This document shows positions 37,245 through 46,550 of a DNA stretch of 64,000 bases, in pieces; position 1 is the first letter of the stretch; each line of letters begins with the position of its first letter. The DNA is taken from positions 186,001-250,000 of the forward strand of contig CAMBIX010000001.1 of the NCBI GenBank assembly GCA_945867815.1, in the 5' to 3' direction. The position numbers and the translations under genes are program-made. Source of the stretch: an uncultured Veillonellaceae bacterium. Its GTDB lineage: Bacteria; Bacillota; Negativicutes; Veillonellales; Veillonellaceae. A model generated the notes under the pieces. The model had not been told where the DNA came from, did not search any database, and saw nothing but the letters and a program-made list of their open reading frames with translations.

Positions 37245-38221
37245 TAGAGTGGATTAGTATACATAATCAGTTGTTTGTTCCTGTTTTGGCCTTAATTTTA
37301 GATACACTTATTGGTGATCCTCAGACTAAATGGCATCCTGTTGCTTTGATTGGGCGATTAATTGCTTGGTATGAAAGCCTCTTTTATCATGTGGATGATA
37401 AACGGTGTCAGCATTATTTTTATGGCACCATGACAGTCTTAGCCACTTTAGGGACAGTTTGCCTTATTAGTGTTTTTATCTTAGGTCTTAGTGGCTTTAT
37501 TAACGACTGGCTGTACTATGTCATTGAAATTATTTTCGTTTATGTAACAATTAGCCCTAGAGCCTTAACCAAGGCGGGTCTGGGGATTTATAAACTTCTT
37601 AAGCGCAAGCAAATTAATAGGGCTCGACAGGCTGTAAGCATGATTGTTGGTCGTAATACAAAGGAGCTAGATGAAGGTGAAATAACGAGAGCAACCATTG
37701 AAACCATTGCTGAAAATACGATTGATGGTATTGTTTCTCCTTTGTTATTTTTTGCCGTTCTGGGTCCTTTAGGTGCTATTTTATACCGGACGGCTAATAC
37801 TTTGGATTCTATGATAGCCTATCGTAATGAACGTTATATGTACTTTGGTTGGTTTGCAGCTCGATTAGATGATGTGTTGAATTTTATTCCTGCACGGATA
37901 GCGGGCATTCTATTTGTTATAGCGGCTTATCTGTTACCACTTGATGGCAAACAGGCTTGGCGAATATTACGCCGCGATGCGTCTAAACATCCTAGTCCTA
38001 ATGGAGGGTATGCAGAAGCACCTACCGCAGGTGCCTTACATATTCGGTTGGGTGGCCATAATAAGTATGGTGAGACTATGACCTTTCGGGCCTATATGGG
38101 GGATGCGCAGCAGCCTTTACGGGGTATTCATATATTGCGTACCAGTATACTTATGTATACCGTTACTATTGAAGCACTCATTATAACAATACTTATTAAA
38201 GAAATCGCGGTGATTTTATGA
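37241..38221 (+). CDS. cbiB: Adenosylcobinamide-phosphate synthase CbiB
   Basis: CbiB joins (R)-1-aminopropan-2-ol phosphate to cobyric acid. This 326-residue membrane protein has about five hydrophobic helices. Motifs are DTLIGDPQTKWHPVALIGR near the N-terminus, ARQAVSMIVGRNT and TIAENTIDGIVSPL in the middle, and PSPNGGYAEAPTAGAL near the C-terminus. It overlaps cobQ and cobS by 4 bp each (ATGA). Some databases call this family CobD. Confidence 0.95.
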   Translation: MIEWISIHNQLFVPVLALILDTLIGDPQTKWHPVALIGRLIAWYESLFYHVDDKRCQHYFYGTMTVLATLGTVCLISVFILGLSGFINDWLYYVIEIIFVYVTISPRALTKAGLGIYKLLKRKQINRARQAVSMIVGRNTKELDEGEITRATIETIAENTIDGIVSPLLFFAVLGPLGAILYRTANTLDSMIAYRNERYMYFGWFAARLDDVLNFIPARIAGILFVIAAYLLPLDGKQAWRILRRDASKHPSPNGGYAEAPTAGALHIRLGGHNKYGETMTFRAYMGDAQQPLRGIHILRTSILMYTVTIEALIITILIKEIAVIL

Positions 38222-38964
38222 GAGCCTTTTTTGTGGCTTTACAGTTTTTAACACGTATAAAACTTGTTAATCAAACGGCATGGACAGAAGAAGATTTTGG
38301 GAAAAGCGTCCTTTATTTTCCTTTTATTGGTTTTATTATAGGAGCTATATTATCTTTTGTTTATTGGATTTGTTCATGGATTTTTCCTTATACGGTAACG
38401 ACATTAATTTTAGTTGTATCTGAATTTATTCTTACCGGTGGTATTCATGCCGATGGATTTATGGATACTTGTGATGGCCTTTTTTCTGGACGAGAACGAG
38501 AACGCAAGTTAGAAATTATGAAGGATAGCCGAGTTGGTTCCTTTGGGGTTGTGGGCTTTGTTTTTCTAACCTTATTGAAATGGCAGTTGCTAACTGTGGT
38601 ACCACCTTTCTTTATGATACCTTTGCTTTTGTGTATGCCTTTATTGAGCCGTTTTTCTATGATTTTAAGTATTCGTTTATTTCACTATGCACGGCCACAG
38701 GGGATGGGAAAGGCCTTTGCTGACTTATCCCCATCGTATACAATTTGGGTAGGTCTTATTTGGGCTTTATTGCCTATTATTTGGTTTGGACATATTTATT
38801 TTATATTTTTAGTAGCCACAGTTTTGATTAATTATCTTGTTAATACCTATATTAGTCATCAATTGGGCGGATTAACAGGCGATACTTATGGGTTTGTTAC
38901 TGAATTTACGGAATTGTTGTTAGTCGCTATGTATGCAGGTATCTTATTTACTTGGCTGGATTAG
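38218..38964 (+). CDS. cobS: Adenosylcobinamide-GDP ribazoletransferase CobS
   Basis: CobS joins adenosylcobinamide-GDP to the activated lower-ligand riboside to complete the cobamide. This 248-residue membrane protein has about six helices. Its signature is GGIHADGFMDTCDGLFSGRERERKLEIMKDSR (shown here only as the core GGIHADGFMDTCDG). The C-terminus has the second motif GGLTGDTYG. It overlaps cbiB by 4 bp. Confidence 0.94.
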   Translation: MRAFFVALQFLTRIKLVNQTAWTEEDFGKSVLYFPFIGFIIGAILSFVYWICSWIFPYTVTTLILVVSEFILTGGIHADGFMDTCDGLFSGRERERKLEIMKDSRVGSFGVVGFVFLTLLKWQLLTVVPPFFMIPLLLCMPLLSRFSMILSIRLFHYARPQGMGKAFADLSPSYTIWVGLIWALLPIIWFGHIYFIFLVATVLINYLVNTYISHQLGGLTGDTYGFVTEFTELLLVAMYAGILFTWLD

Positions 38965-38995
38965 GTATTGTTTGTAAAGGAAGGAGGGATTGTCC

Positions 38996-39940
38996 ATGTA
39001 TATTGTGCGTTCACCAGGTACATGCGGTGAATTCATACAAGGCTCTATCAATGGACAATCCTTCCTTGTCACCTGTCCTATTAATCGTTATTCTTATGCG
39101 ATTACGGATAACTCAGCTAGTAAGATAAGACTAACTTCTTATACAAGGCAGTTGCTAGCTAAATCGCAACAGGCCTATAAGAAAGCTTCTTCTTTATGTG
39201 CTAATCAGAGAGAAATATCGCCCATTTATTGGCGGTCAGATATTCCTCAAGGAAAGGGAATGGCTTCTAGTAGTGCTGATATTAGTGCGATAGCCATGGC
39301 TACTAGCTTAGCCTGTCATCATAGATTATCTAATAAAGAACTGGAAACGATTTGCCTATCTATTGAACCAAGTGATGCTGCTTTTTATCCAGGCATTATC
39401 CAGTTTGATTATATGCAGGGGCGAATGGCTCAACCTTTAGGAACATGTCCCCCTTTAAAGATTTTAATCTTTGATAGCGGTGGTATGATTGATACCATTG
39501 CTTTTAATCGACGAAAAGAATTACCCGCTCTTATTAAGGAAAAAGAGCCTTATATCAAAGAGGCTCTTACTTTATTTAAAAAGGGGCTCCAAACCCATGA
39601 TATAGGAAAAATTGGAGAAGCGGCTACGATTAGTGCCTTTGCTAATCAGCGTATTTTATATAAACCCTATTTATACCGCTTGCATGAGTTAGGGAAGACT
39701 TATGGCAGTCTAGGTACTATTATTGCTCATAGCGGTACTGTCTCGGGACTTATCTTTCCTGAATCGAATAAAGCAAATATTGCTGCTTGTAAAGAAGAGA
39801 TTCTTGCTGAGTTAGTAAGTCTTACCTATTTAGATTTAGTCGAAACAAGAATGGAAGGCCTAACTTATGCTAAGTTTAACGATGATGAAGAATTTGAGGC
39901 TAGTAAGTGGCAAAAAATTGAGCAGGAGGTGTGCCGATGA
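38996..39940 (+). CDS. pduX: L-threonine kinase PduX
   Basis: PduX phosphorylates L-threonine, the first step to the aminopropanol arm of cobamides. It has 314 residues and is a GHMP kinase: it begins VRSPGTCGEFIQG and has the ATP loop PQGKGMASSSADISA. A third GHMP motif, AHSGTVSGLIF, lies near the C-terminus. ATG 38996 is chosen, with GGAAGGAGGG 8 nt upstream. Its stop codon overlaps the cobD start by 4 bp. The next gene uses its product directly. Confidence 0.92.
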   Translation: MYIVRSPGTCGEFIQGSINGQSFLVTCPINRYSYAITDNSASKIRLTSYTRQLLAKSQQAYKKASSLCANQREISPIYWRSDIPQGKGMASSSADISAIAMATSLACHHRLSNKELETICLSIEPSDAAFYPGIIQFDYMQGRMAQPLGTCPPLKILIFDSGGMIDTIAFNRRKELPALIKEKEPYIKEALTLFKKGLQTHDIGKIGEAATISAFANQRILYKPYLYRLHELGKTYGSLGTIIAHSGTVSGLIFPESNKANIAACKEEILAELVSLTYLDLVETRMEGLTYAKFNDDEEFEASKWQKIEQEVCR

Positions 39941-41031
39941 AAGAGAGTACGCACGGTGGTAATGTATATGCCTTTCGTGAGCAAATGGCAGATAGGCAAA
40001 AAACTATTCTTGATTTTAGCGCCAACATTAATCCAATGGGGCCGGAACCACATGCTTACCAGGCAGCATTAGATGCATTTCCGTCGATAATTCATTATCC
40101 AGATCCACAGAACACAGACTTATATAAGGTCGTTACTCATAAATGGAAACTGCCTAGCGATATGATTTTATTTGGTAATGGAGCCGCTGAACTTCTTTAC
40201 GTTGCCATTCATGGCAGTCAATGTAAGCATATATTAGTGCCAGCACCGGGTTTTTCTGAATATGAGGAAGCGGGATTAGCTTATGGACTGCAGGCTCAAT
40301 ATTTCTCTATTGATGTAAAAAATACAAACGTATATCAACGAATTAACTATGAGGAACTTGATACCGTTTTATCTCGTATAGGAGAAGCAACTATTGTTTG
40401 TTTAGGAAATCCTAATAATCCAGATGGTAGTTTAGTTGATCCAGATAAGGTGGCTTTTTTGGCACGAAAGTATTCGGATTGTTTATTTTTGATTGACGAA
40501 TCTTTTATAGAATTTACTGACCAAAAAACATCCATGCGACCATATTGTAAAGATTTAGATAATCTATTTGTTTTGCATTCTTTTACCAAGTGTTATGCTG
40601 TACCAGGCCTCCGATTAGGCATGCTATTAGGGAAGGCATCTGTTCTTAATCAATGGGCTAAACAAGTTCCTTCTTGGACAGTTAATCGATTGGCTCAAGT
40701 GTATGGGGCGGCAGCTATTGGACAGGATGAATATATTCAAAAAAGCCGCCTTTATATTGATAAGGAACGGCAGTATTTATATGAATCCTTACAAGCAGAA
40801 TCAGTTATAAGTATGTGCCAAGGTAGCGTTAATTATTTATTAGGCCAATTACAAGGTGTTTGGCAAAATCAACTAGCAAGGCTACAAAGCGGTTTGGCTA
40901 AATCGGGTATTTTAATTCGTTCTTGCCAAGCGTATCGTGGTCTGGGACAAGGATGGTTCCGAGTGGCAGTCAAAAGACATGAAGACAATAAAATACTTGT
41001 TGCCTGTCTGCATGAGATACTAACGACATAA
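39937..41031 (+). CDS. cobD: Threonine-phosphate decarboxylase CobD
   Basis: CobD decarboxylates L-threonine O-3-phosphate to aminopropanol phosphate, which CbiB then uses. This PLP enzyme has 364 residues. It begins with THGGN and LDFSANINPMGP. The PLP lysine is in HSFTKCYAVPGLRLG, and GNPNNPDGS is the usual aminotransferase-fold motif. Start ATG 39937 is set by AGGAGGT ending 6 nt upstream; GTG 39931 would leave no space. Confidence 0.94.
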   Translation: MKESTHGGNVYAFREQMADRQKTILDFSANINPMGPEPHAYQAALDAFPSIIHYPDPQNTDLYKVVTHKWKLPSDMILFGNGAAELLYVAIHGSQCKHILVPAPGFSEYEEAGLAYGLQAQYFSIDVKNTNVYQRINYEELDTVLSRIGEATIVCLGNPNNPDGSLVDPDKVAFLARKYSDCLFLIDESFIEFTDQKTSMRPYCKDLDNLFVLHSFTKCYAVPGLRLGMLLGKASVLNQWAKQVPSWTVNRLAQVYGAAAIGQDEYIQKSRLYIDKERQYLYESLQAESVISMCQGSVNYLLGQLQGVWQNQLARLQSGLAKSGILIRSCQAYRGLGQGWFRVAVKRHEDNKILVACLHEILTT

Positions 41032-41099
41032 GTTTTATATAGAATAGTATGAGGTAAGGAAGAGCCGTGTAGGGTTATATATCTATAGGAGTTTTTAGA

Positions 41100-41726
41100 A
41101 TGAATACAATTTATTTGGTTCGTCATGGCGAAACCGATTGGAATATACAAGGAAAATACCAAGGTTTTACTGATGTGCCCCTTAATGCAAGGGGGCTAGC
41201 TCAGGCTAAGGCTTGTGCTGAAGCTATGAAAGAGTTTCAGATTGACCGTATCATAAGCAGTGATTTATCACGGGCACAGGTAACGGCAGAGTCCATTAAT
41301 GCCTATCATCATGCACCACTAAAGGTGGATTCACGTATACGAGAAGTAAATTTTGGCGATTGGGAAACGCTACATATTGATGAAATTGATGCGCGTTGGC
41401 CTGGCATGATTTGGAATATGTACCGCCACCCAGAAACGACAGCCTTGCCTAATGGAGAAACCTTTCAAGAAGTACAGGATAGGGCTTGGGAGGCTTTATC
41501 TGATGAAATAGCAGACGCAGAGAATGGACAATCCATCTTAGTCGTTTGTCACGGAGGCACTATTCGCACCCTTTTATGTAAGCTGATTCATTTGCCTTTA
41601 CACTATGCGTGGAATTTTAGTCAAGGTAATACCGCTATTAATTGTATTGCTTATTATGGCATGGGGGACAATGATCATAATACGATTTCTTTCTTAAATG
41701 ACACCAAGCATACTATAGGTTTATAG
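41100..41726 (+). CDS. cobC: Histidine phosphatase, probable alpha-ribazole phosphatase CobC
   Basis: This 208-residue phosphoglycerate-mutase-fold phosphatase begins YLVRHGETDWN with the catalytic histidine, then has REVNFGDWE and the second histidine in VCHGGTIRTLL. Its place at the end of the cobamide operon suggests that it removes the 5' phosphate from the completed cobamide or ribazole. The family is broad, so a general phosphatase role remains possible. TAGGAG lies upstream. Confidence 0.8.
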   Translation: MNTIYLVRHGETDWNIQGKYQGFTDVPLNARGLAQAKACAEAMKEFQIDRIISSDLSRAQVTAESINAYHHAPLKVDSRIREVNFGDWETLHIDEIDARWPGMIWNMYRHPETTALPNGETFQEVQDRAWEALSDEIADAENGQSILVVCHGGTIRTLLCKLIHLPLHYAWNFSQGNTAINCIAYYGMGDNDHNTISFLNDTKHTIGL

Positions 41727-41730
41727 AAAG

Positions 41731-42444
41731 ATGAGAATAGATAAGTTTCTTGCTAATAAGGCTATAGGCAGCCGTAAAGAGGTCCATCAATTAATAAAAC
41801 AGGGTCTTGTCAGTGTAAATGGTGTTATTTGTCAGCGAAAAGACATGTCGATTGACCTAGAAAAAGATAGGATTACTCTTGATGGGCAAGTAATAAATAA
41901 TCAGCAGACTTATTATATTAAGTTAAATAAGCCAGCTGGCTATGTGACAGCCTTAGAGGACTCTTTACATCCTACTGTTATGGACTTATTGCCACCAGCT
42001 TATAAGAAAATGGGCCTTAAGCCTGTAGGTCGTTTGGATAAGGATACAGAAGGGTTATTGCTCTTGACTACCGATGGGCAATGGGGGCATCGCGTTATTC
42101 ATGGGCGTAAGGACTGTCAGAAAAAATATTATTTCACTTATGAAGGTCAATTAGCTTCTGATGCAAAAGAACAGTTAGCTAAAGGATTAGTCTTACGGGA
42201 TGGAACGCAATGTAAACCAGCGAAGATAGAATGGATAGCACGGGCTAAGGCATTAGGTGGTAAGGGCTATATATGGATTGAAGAAGGGAAATATCACCAA
42301 GTAAAGCGAATGATTGCTGCTCTTGGTGGTCATGTAACTTACTTAAAACGAATATCTATAGATGAGATTGGTTTGAATGGTATTGAGGAATTAGGTCAGT
42401 ATAAAGAATTAACAGAAGACGAGTATAGACTCTTTTCCTTATAA
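41731..42444 (+). CDS. rsuA: RsuA-family 16S rRNA pseudouridine synthase
   Basis: The protein has 237 residues. It has an N-terminal S4 RNA-binding domain (MRIDKFLANKAIGSRKEVHQL at the very start, cited as its first 20 residues in part) and a pseudouridine synthase domain with the catalytic aspartate in GRLDKDTEGLLLLT. It resembles RsuA, which makes pseudouridine 516 in 16S rRNA. The start lies 4 bp after the phosphatase stop. Confidence 0.88.
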   Translation: MRIDKFLANKAIGSRKEVHQLIKQGLVSVNGVICQRKDMSIDLEKDRITLDGQVINNQQTYYIKLNKPAGYVTALEDSLHPTVMDLLPPAYKKMGLKPVGRLDKDTEGLLLLTTDGQWGHRVIHGRKDCQKKYYFTYEGQLASDAKEQLAKGLVLRDGTQCKPAKIEWIARAKALGGKGYIWIEEGKYHQVKRMIAALGGHVTYLKRISIDEIGLNGIEELGQYKELTEDEYRLFSL

Positions 42445-42512
42445 TCATACATTTTCAAAATAGAGAATCTGTGGTATCATTAAGTGAAATTTATGTAAAG
42501 GGAAGTGTTTCC

Positions 42513-43583
42513 ATGAATGGATTAAAACGATTACAAAATTATTTGTGTAGAGAATCCTATGATGGAGCTGTATTAATCAGTCCAACGAACTTGCATTATT
42601 TTACTGGCTTTACAGGGACGACAGGATATGCCTTGATTTTGCATCATCAGGCTTTCTTTATTACAGATGGTCGGTATACTGAACAAGCTAAGCAGGAATG
42701 TCAAGGATATACGGTTATTCAGTATGAAAAAAATCCTTGGCAGGCTATGAATAAGGCCTTGAAATCAGTCATGCCTAAAGGGCATGCTTGTTTGTTTGAA
42801 GGTAATTATGTGCCGGTTGATACGTATGAAGATTTTTGTAATGTCTTAACTTTTGATGGGTTTAAGTCTTATAACTTTTCTAATTTACGTGCCATAAAAA
42901 CAGAAGAGGAATTAGTCAAAATGCGTCAAGCTGCTAAGATTGCTGATGATTCTTTTGCTGCTTTGTTGCCACAATTACATCCAGGCATGACTGAGAATGA
43001 AGCGCGTATACTCTTGGAAAAAGAAATGCTTATGCGTGGTTCAGATGAACCGTCTTTTACCACGATTATAGCTTCTGGTGTACGTTCTTGCATGCCGCAT
43101 GGTGTCGCTTCTGACAAGGTCATTGAAGAAGGTGATTTTGTTACCTTTGATTTTGGCGCTGTTTATGAAGGCTATCATTCAGATATGACACGTACTATCG
43201 TTATGGGGACAGCTTCTGAGCTGCAACGTAAGTTATACGCTAGTGTATTAAAAGCACAAAAGAAGGGTGTCGCCGCTGTCCATGCTGGTATGACAGGCAA
43301 AGAATTGGATGCTGTCTGCCGAGATAGTTTAACAGCTGATGGCTATGGAGATAAGTATACGCATGGCACAGGTCATGGGGTAGGTCTTGAAATTCACGAA
43401 CTGCCAGTAGCTTCGCCAAGATCAACAGATACCTTAGAAGAAAATATGGTTGTTACTGTTGAACCAGGTATTTATTTCCCAGAAGAAATTGGTCTTCGTA
43501 TTGAAGATAGTGTTATTGTTACTCGCGAAGGGTGTGAAGTTCTCACACATACTTCGAAAGATTTAATAGAGTTAGATAAGTAA
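42513..43583 (+). CDS. pepP: M24 family Xaa-Pro aminopeptidase
   Basis: This 356-residue metallopeptidase has an N-terminal creatinase-like domain (about 1-125) and a C-terminal pita-bread domain. Metal ligands appear in [42 protein letters not shown] and GLRIEDSV. It removes N-terminal residues before proline. ATG 42513 is preferred, with AAAGGGAAG upstream; a TTG 42 bp earlier is unlikely. It is followed 14 bp later by efp, a pairing found in many Firmicutes. Confidence 0.92.
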   Translation: MNGLKRLQNYLCRESYDGAVLISPTNLHYFTGFTGTTGYALILHHQAFFITDGRYTEQAKQECQGYTVIQYEKNPWQAMNKALKSVMPKGHACLFEGNYVPVDTYEDFCNVLTFDGFKSYNFSNLRAIKTEEELVKMRQAAKIADDSFAALLPQLHPGMTENEARILLEKEMLMRGSDEPSFTTIIASGVRSCMPHGVASDKVIEEGDFVTFDFGAVYEGYHSDMTRTIVMGTASELQRKLYASVLKAQKKGVAAVHAGMTGKELDAVCRDSLTADGYGDKYTHGTGHGVGLEIHELPVASPRSTDTLEENMVVTVEPGIYFPEEIGLRIEDSVIVTREGCEVLTHTSKDLIELDK

Positions 43584-43597
43584 ACGGAGGTATTCTC

Positions 43598-44155
43598 ATG
43601 ATTTCAAGTAATGATTTTAGACCTGGTGTAACCATTGAATTAGATGGTAATGTATGGCAGGTTGTTGAATTCCAGCATGTAAAACCAGGTAAAGGGGCTG
43701 CCTTTGTACGCTGCAAATTAAAAAATTTGCAGACTGGCTCTGTTGTTGAACGTACTTTTAATGCTGGTGAAAAAGTGCCAAAGGCTCATGTTGACCGTCG
43801 CCGTATGCAGTATTTATATGAAGCTGATGGTTCTTATACATTTATGGATACAGAAACATACGACCAGATTGAACTTAACGAAGAACAGTTAGGGGATGCT
43901 AAGAACTTCTTGTTAGAAAATATGGAAGTTATGATTATGTTCTTCCAAGGCATTGTTATTGGTATTGATTTACCAGTGGCTGTTGAACTTCGTGTTGTTG
44001 AAACAGACCCTGGTATTCGTGGCGATACAGCTACTGGCGGTAACAAACCAGCTAAATTGGAAACAGGTTATGTAGTAAAGGTACCTTTGTTCATCGAAGT
44101 TGATGATGTATTGCGTATTGATACTCGTACTGGCCAATACATTGAACGTGCTTAG
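43598..44155 (+). CDS. efp: Translation elongation factor P
   Basis: EF-P relieves ribosome stalling at polyproline. It has 185 residues and three OB-like domains. The tip lysine is K32 in [11 protein letters not shown]. Like B. subtilis EF-P it has the Lys in a GKG loop; no dedicated modification gene (epmA or earP) is seen nearby. ACGGAGG lies upstream. A terminator follows. Confidence 0.97.
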   Translation: MISSNDFRPGVTIELDGNVWQVVEFQHVKPGKGAAFVRCKLKNLQTGSVVERTFNAGEKVPKAHVDRRRMQYLYEADGSYTFMDTETYDQIELNEEQLGDAKNFLLENMEVMIMFFQGIVIGIDLPVAVELRVVETDPGIRGDTATGGNKPAKLETGYVVKVPLFIEVDDVLRIDTRTGQYIERA

Positions 44156-44210
44156 TTCACTTGATCTTTTTACAGCATTACTCTAAAGGGTATATATAGA
44201 AATGATAGTA

Positions 44211-44255
44211 AAAGCATTTGTCGGTTACATAGGTTATTGGCAAATGCTTTTATTT
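44211..44255 (+). terminator. Intrinsic terminator of efp
   Basis: AAAGCATTTG (44211-44220) and CAAATGCTTT (44241-44250) form a perfect 10-bp stem with a 20-nt loop; TATTT follows. Confidence 0.8.
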
Positions 44256-44268
44256 ATAAGGTGCTATT

Positions 44269-44706
44269 ATGGAACAAGTACAAGAAGAAAGACCACTAAA
44301 AAAAGAAGGCGAATTTTTTACAGGGCTCACTAAAATAAGCGATACCGTGTATAGAAAATTAGCCGGCTTATTGGCCATGGAAGTAAAAGGTGTAGCTGGC
44401 ATGAGCACCACCTTTTCTGAAGGTATTTCTGAGTGGGTCGGTATAAAAAATGAATACGAAGGTGTTCGTATCAAGTGGCGGCCAGATAAAACCTTAAGTG
44501 TGGAATTGTATGTCATTTTTGCTTATGGTTACCGTATCCCTGATGTAGCTTTACGTTTGCAGGAATATGTAAAATCTGGTATGGAAAAATATACCGGAGT
44601 TACTATGGGCGAAATTAATATTTTTGCACAAGGCGTTGATTTTAGCCCTAGGACACCTGTAGGCGGACCACGTAAGAAGGATGAGGAGATTAGTCATGGT
44701 GAATGA
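44269..44706 (+). CDS. Asp23/Gls24 family envelope stress protein
   Basis: The protein has 145 residues. The Asp23 fold is marked by ISDTVYRKLAGLLAMEVKGVAGM near residues 24-46 and IPDVALRLQEYVKSGMEKYTG toward the end, with a charged tail. Members bind the membrane or respond to envelope stress, and YqhY affects fatty-acid synthesis. It precedes a second Asp23 protein and nusB, as yqhY does in B. subtilis. It overlaps the next gene by 11 bp. Confidence 0.85.
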   Translation: MEQVQEERPLKKEGEFFTGLTKISDTVYRKLAGLLAMEVKGVAGMSTTFSEGISEWVGIKNEYEGVRIKWRPDKTLSVELYVIFAYGYRIPDVALRLQEYVKSGMEKYTGVTMGEINIFAQGVDFSPRTPVGGPRKKDEEISHGE

Positions 44707-45085
44707 GAAGGAGCTTGTATCAGCAACAGCTAAGGTCAGTGATGAAGCTTTATTAACGATAACCATGCATACGTTAGCTAATTTTCCTGCCATCCATTCT
44801 ATGAGTAGTCGTTTTTACGAGAGTGTTGTAGAAGGGCTGGTTCATCGCTTTGGTTCCAAACGCTATCCAGGATTAAATATAAAGCACAAAAAAGAGTGTA
44901 TAGAAATAAATATTTATATAAATATTTGGTATGGAAGTCAATTAGAATCCTTAACGGAATTAATTCGCAATCAAGTACGACAGGATATTCATAATCGCAC
45001 AGGCTTACGTAATATTCGCGTAGATATTCATTACGAAGATATTTTTGTTCATAAAGAGAAAGATAATGAAATTACAAAGAAATAG
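44696..45085 (+). CDS. Second Asp23/Gls24 family protein
   Basis: This 129-residue protein is a more divergent Asp23 relative (AKVSDEALLTITMHTLANF, INIYINIWYGSQLESLTELI, RNQVRQDIHNRTGL). ATG 44696 is chosen, with GATGAGGAG ending 7 nt upstream; ATG 44681 is part of that box. It overlaps the first Asp23 gene by 11 bp and nusB by 20 bp, so all three are probably co-translated. A complex between the two Asp23 proteins is possible but is an inference. Confidence 0.78.
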   Translation: MVNEKELVSATAKVSDEALLTITMHTLANFPAIHSMSSRFYESVVEGLVHRFGSKRYPGLNIKHKKECIEINIYINIWYGSQLESLTELIRNQVRQDIHNRTGLRNIRVDIHYEDIFVHKEKDNEITKK

Positions 45086-45491
45086 AAAAGCAGCGCGTGC
45101 ATACGCTTTACAATACTTATATGCACAAACCTTTACTGGTGCAGACGAAGCGGTTTCTGTACCTATGGATACTTACGATGCATCGTTAGATAAGAACTAT
45201 GCTCAGAGCCTTATTAATGGAGTAAAAAAAGAAAAAGAAAGCCTTGATGCCTTAATTAATCAATATTCACCTAAACGGCCAAGTAATCGTATGCCTCAAG
45301 TTGAGCTTACCATTTTGCGGATGGCCTTATGGGAAATGTTGATGATGATGGACAAGACACCGGCACCTATTGCCATTAATGAAGCGGTTCGTTTAAGTAA
45401 AGAATTTGGTAGCGATGGGTCTTATAAATTTGTGAATGCTATTTTAGATCATATTAGCAAAGATAAATTAGAAAAGTCGGCCAACCAGTGA
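45066..45491 (+). CDS. nusB: Transcription antitermination factor NusB
   Basis: NusB binds boxA RNA with NusE (S10) in rRNA antitermination. It has 141 residues: an Arg-rich start (MKLQRNRKAARAYALQYLYA), then ELTILRMALWEM and PAPIAINEAVRLSKEFG, which are typical motifs. ATG 45066 is used; it lies inside the preceding gene. The stop overlaps the next start codon (GTGA). Confidence 0.94.
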   Translation: MKLQRNRKAARAYALQYLYAQTFTGADEAVSVPMDTYDASLDKNYAQSLINGVKKEKESLDALINQYSPKRPSNRMPQVELTILRMALWEMLMMMDKTPAPIAINEAVRLSKEFGSDGSYKFVNAILDHISKDKLEKSANQ

Positions 45492-46438
45492 CATATTATT
45501 TAGGAATTGATACGAGTTGTTATACTACATCCTGTACACTTCTTGATGCCAGGGGGCAGATTGTAGGAGAACAAAAGAAATTACTTACTGTGCAAACTGG
45601 GAAACGTGGCCTGCGCCAATCAGAAATGGTTTTTCAGCATACACGAGCCTTACCTAATTTAATAGAATCTTTGGGTAAGATAGGTGATTTAGCGGCTATA
45701 GGGGTGAGTGCCTTTCCTCGTAGGGAGGATAATTCCTATATGCCTGCTTTTCTAGTGGGATTAGGGCAGGCTAGAAGTTTGGCTCATTGTTTACAGGTGC
45801 CCTTGTATCAATTTTCACATCAAGAAAATCATATATTATCCGCTCTTCAGGAGTGGGGGCGCATACCAGAAAATCCTTTTTGGGCATTGCATATATCTGG
45901 AGGTACAACGGAGCTTTTGTATTGCCATTGGCAGCCCGACATCCAATCTTTTTCTGTAAAAATTATAGGACAGGCTGATGATTTAAAGGCAGGGCAGTTT
46001 ATTGACCGTATTGGCGTTGCCTTGAATTTACCTTTTCCAGCAGGACCTCACTTAGAAAGGCTAGCAAAGACGGCGCAAGATTTACATGCTTTACCTGTAG
46101 CCGTTAAGAGGGGACATATAAGTTTTGGCGGCCCCTATTCTGAAGCTATCCGCCGCCTTAAAAGAGGAGAAGAACCAGCCATACTGGCTAAAGCTGTTAT
46201 GGAATGTATTAGTCAGTCAGTTATAAAATTATTAGCATTAATGCAGCCACAGTATCCAGATTGCAAGGAATTAATCGCTGTCGGTGGTGTACTGAGTAAT
46301 CAAGCCTTACGCCAGTGTCTTGGTCAATGGTGCCAAGATAATCAGATGGAACTTCATGTGGCTTCACCTTATCATAGTGCGGACAATGCCTTGGGGAATG
46401 CGTATGGTGCTTATTATTGTAATAGCCAATTGTTGTAA
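45488..46438 (+). CDS. TsaD/Kae1-like ASKHA paralogue
   Basis: This 316-residue protein resembles TsaD, the t6A37 synthesis enzyme, but is shorter and divergent. It begins YLGIDTSCYTTS, has the metal-type motif HQENH (H111 and H115) and ends with AVGGVLSNQALR and SPYHSADNALGNAYGA. TsaD proper has about 335-345 residues and an HLEGH motif, so this is probably the paralogue often sited between nusB and xseA in Clostridia and Negativicutes. It starts at GTG. Its function is not known to me. Confidence 0.8.
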   Translation: MTYYLGIDTSCYTTSCTLLDARGQIVGEQKKLLTVQTGKRGLRQSEMVFQHTRALPNLIESLGKIGDLAAIGVSAFPRREDNSYMPAFLVGLGQARSLAHCLQVPLYQFSHQENHILSALQEWGRIPENPFWALHISGGTTELLYCHWQPDIQSFSVKIIGQADDLKAGQFIDRIGVALNLPFPAGPHLERLAKTAQDLHALPVAVKRGHISFGGPYSEAIRRLKRGEEPAILAKAVMECISQSVIKLLALMQPQYPDCKELIAVGGVLSNQALRQCLGQWCQDNQMELHVASPYHSADNALGNAYGAYYCNSQLL

Positions 46439-46550
46439 ATACGATGAGAGTTACTTGTTTTGAAAATGAATTTCTATTTTTTTAATGATAATAAGCAACG
46501 AGGTTACTTACTGCGGATTAATTTTATTGATGATAAGGGGAGGTGACCAG

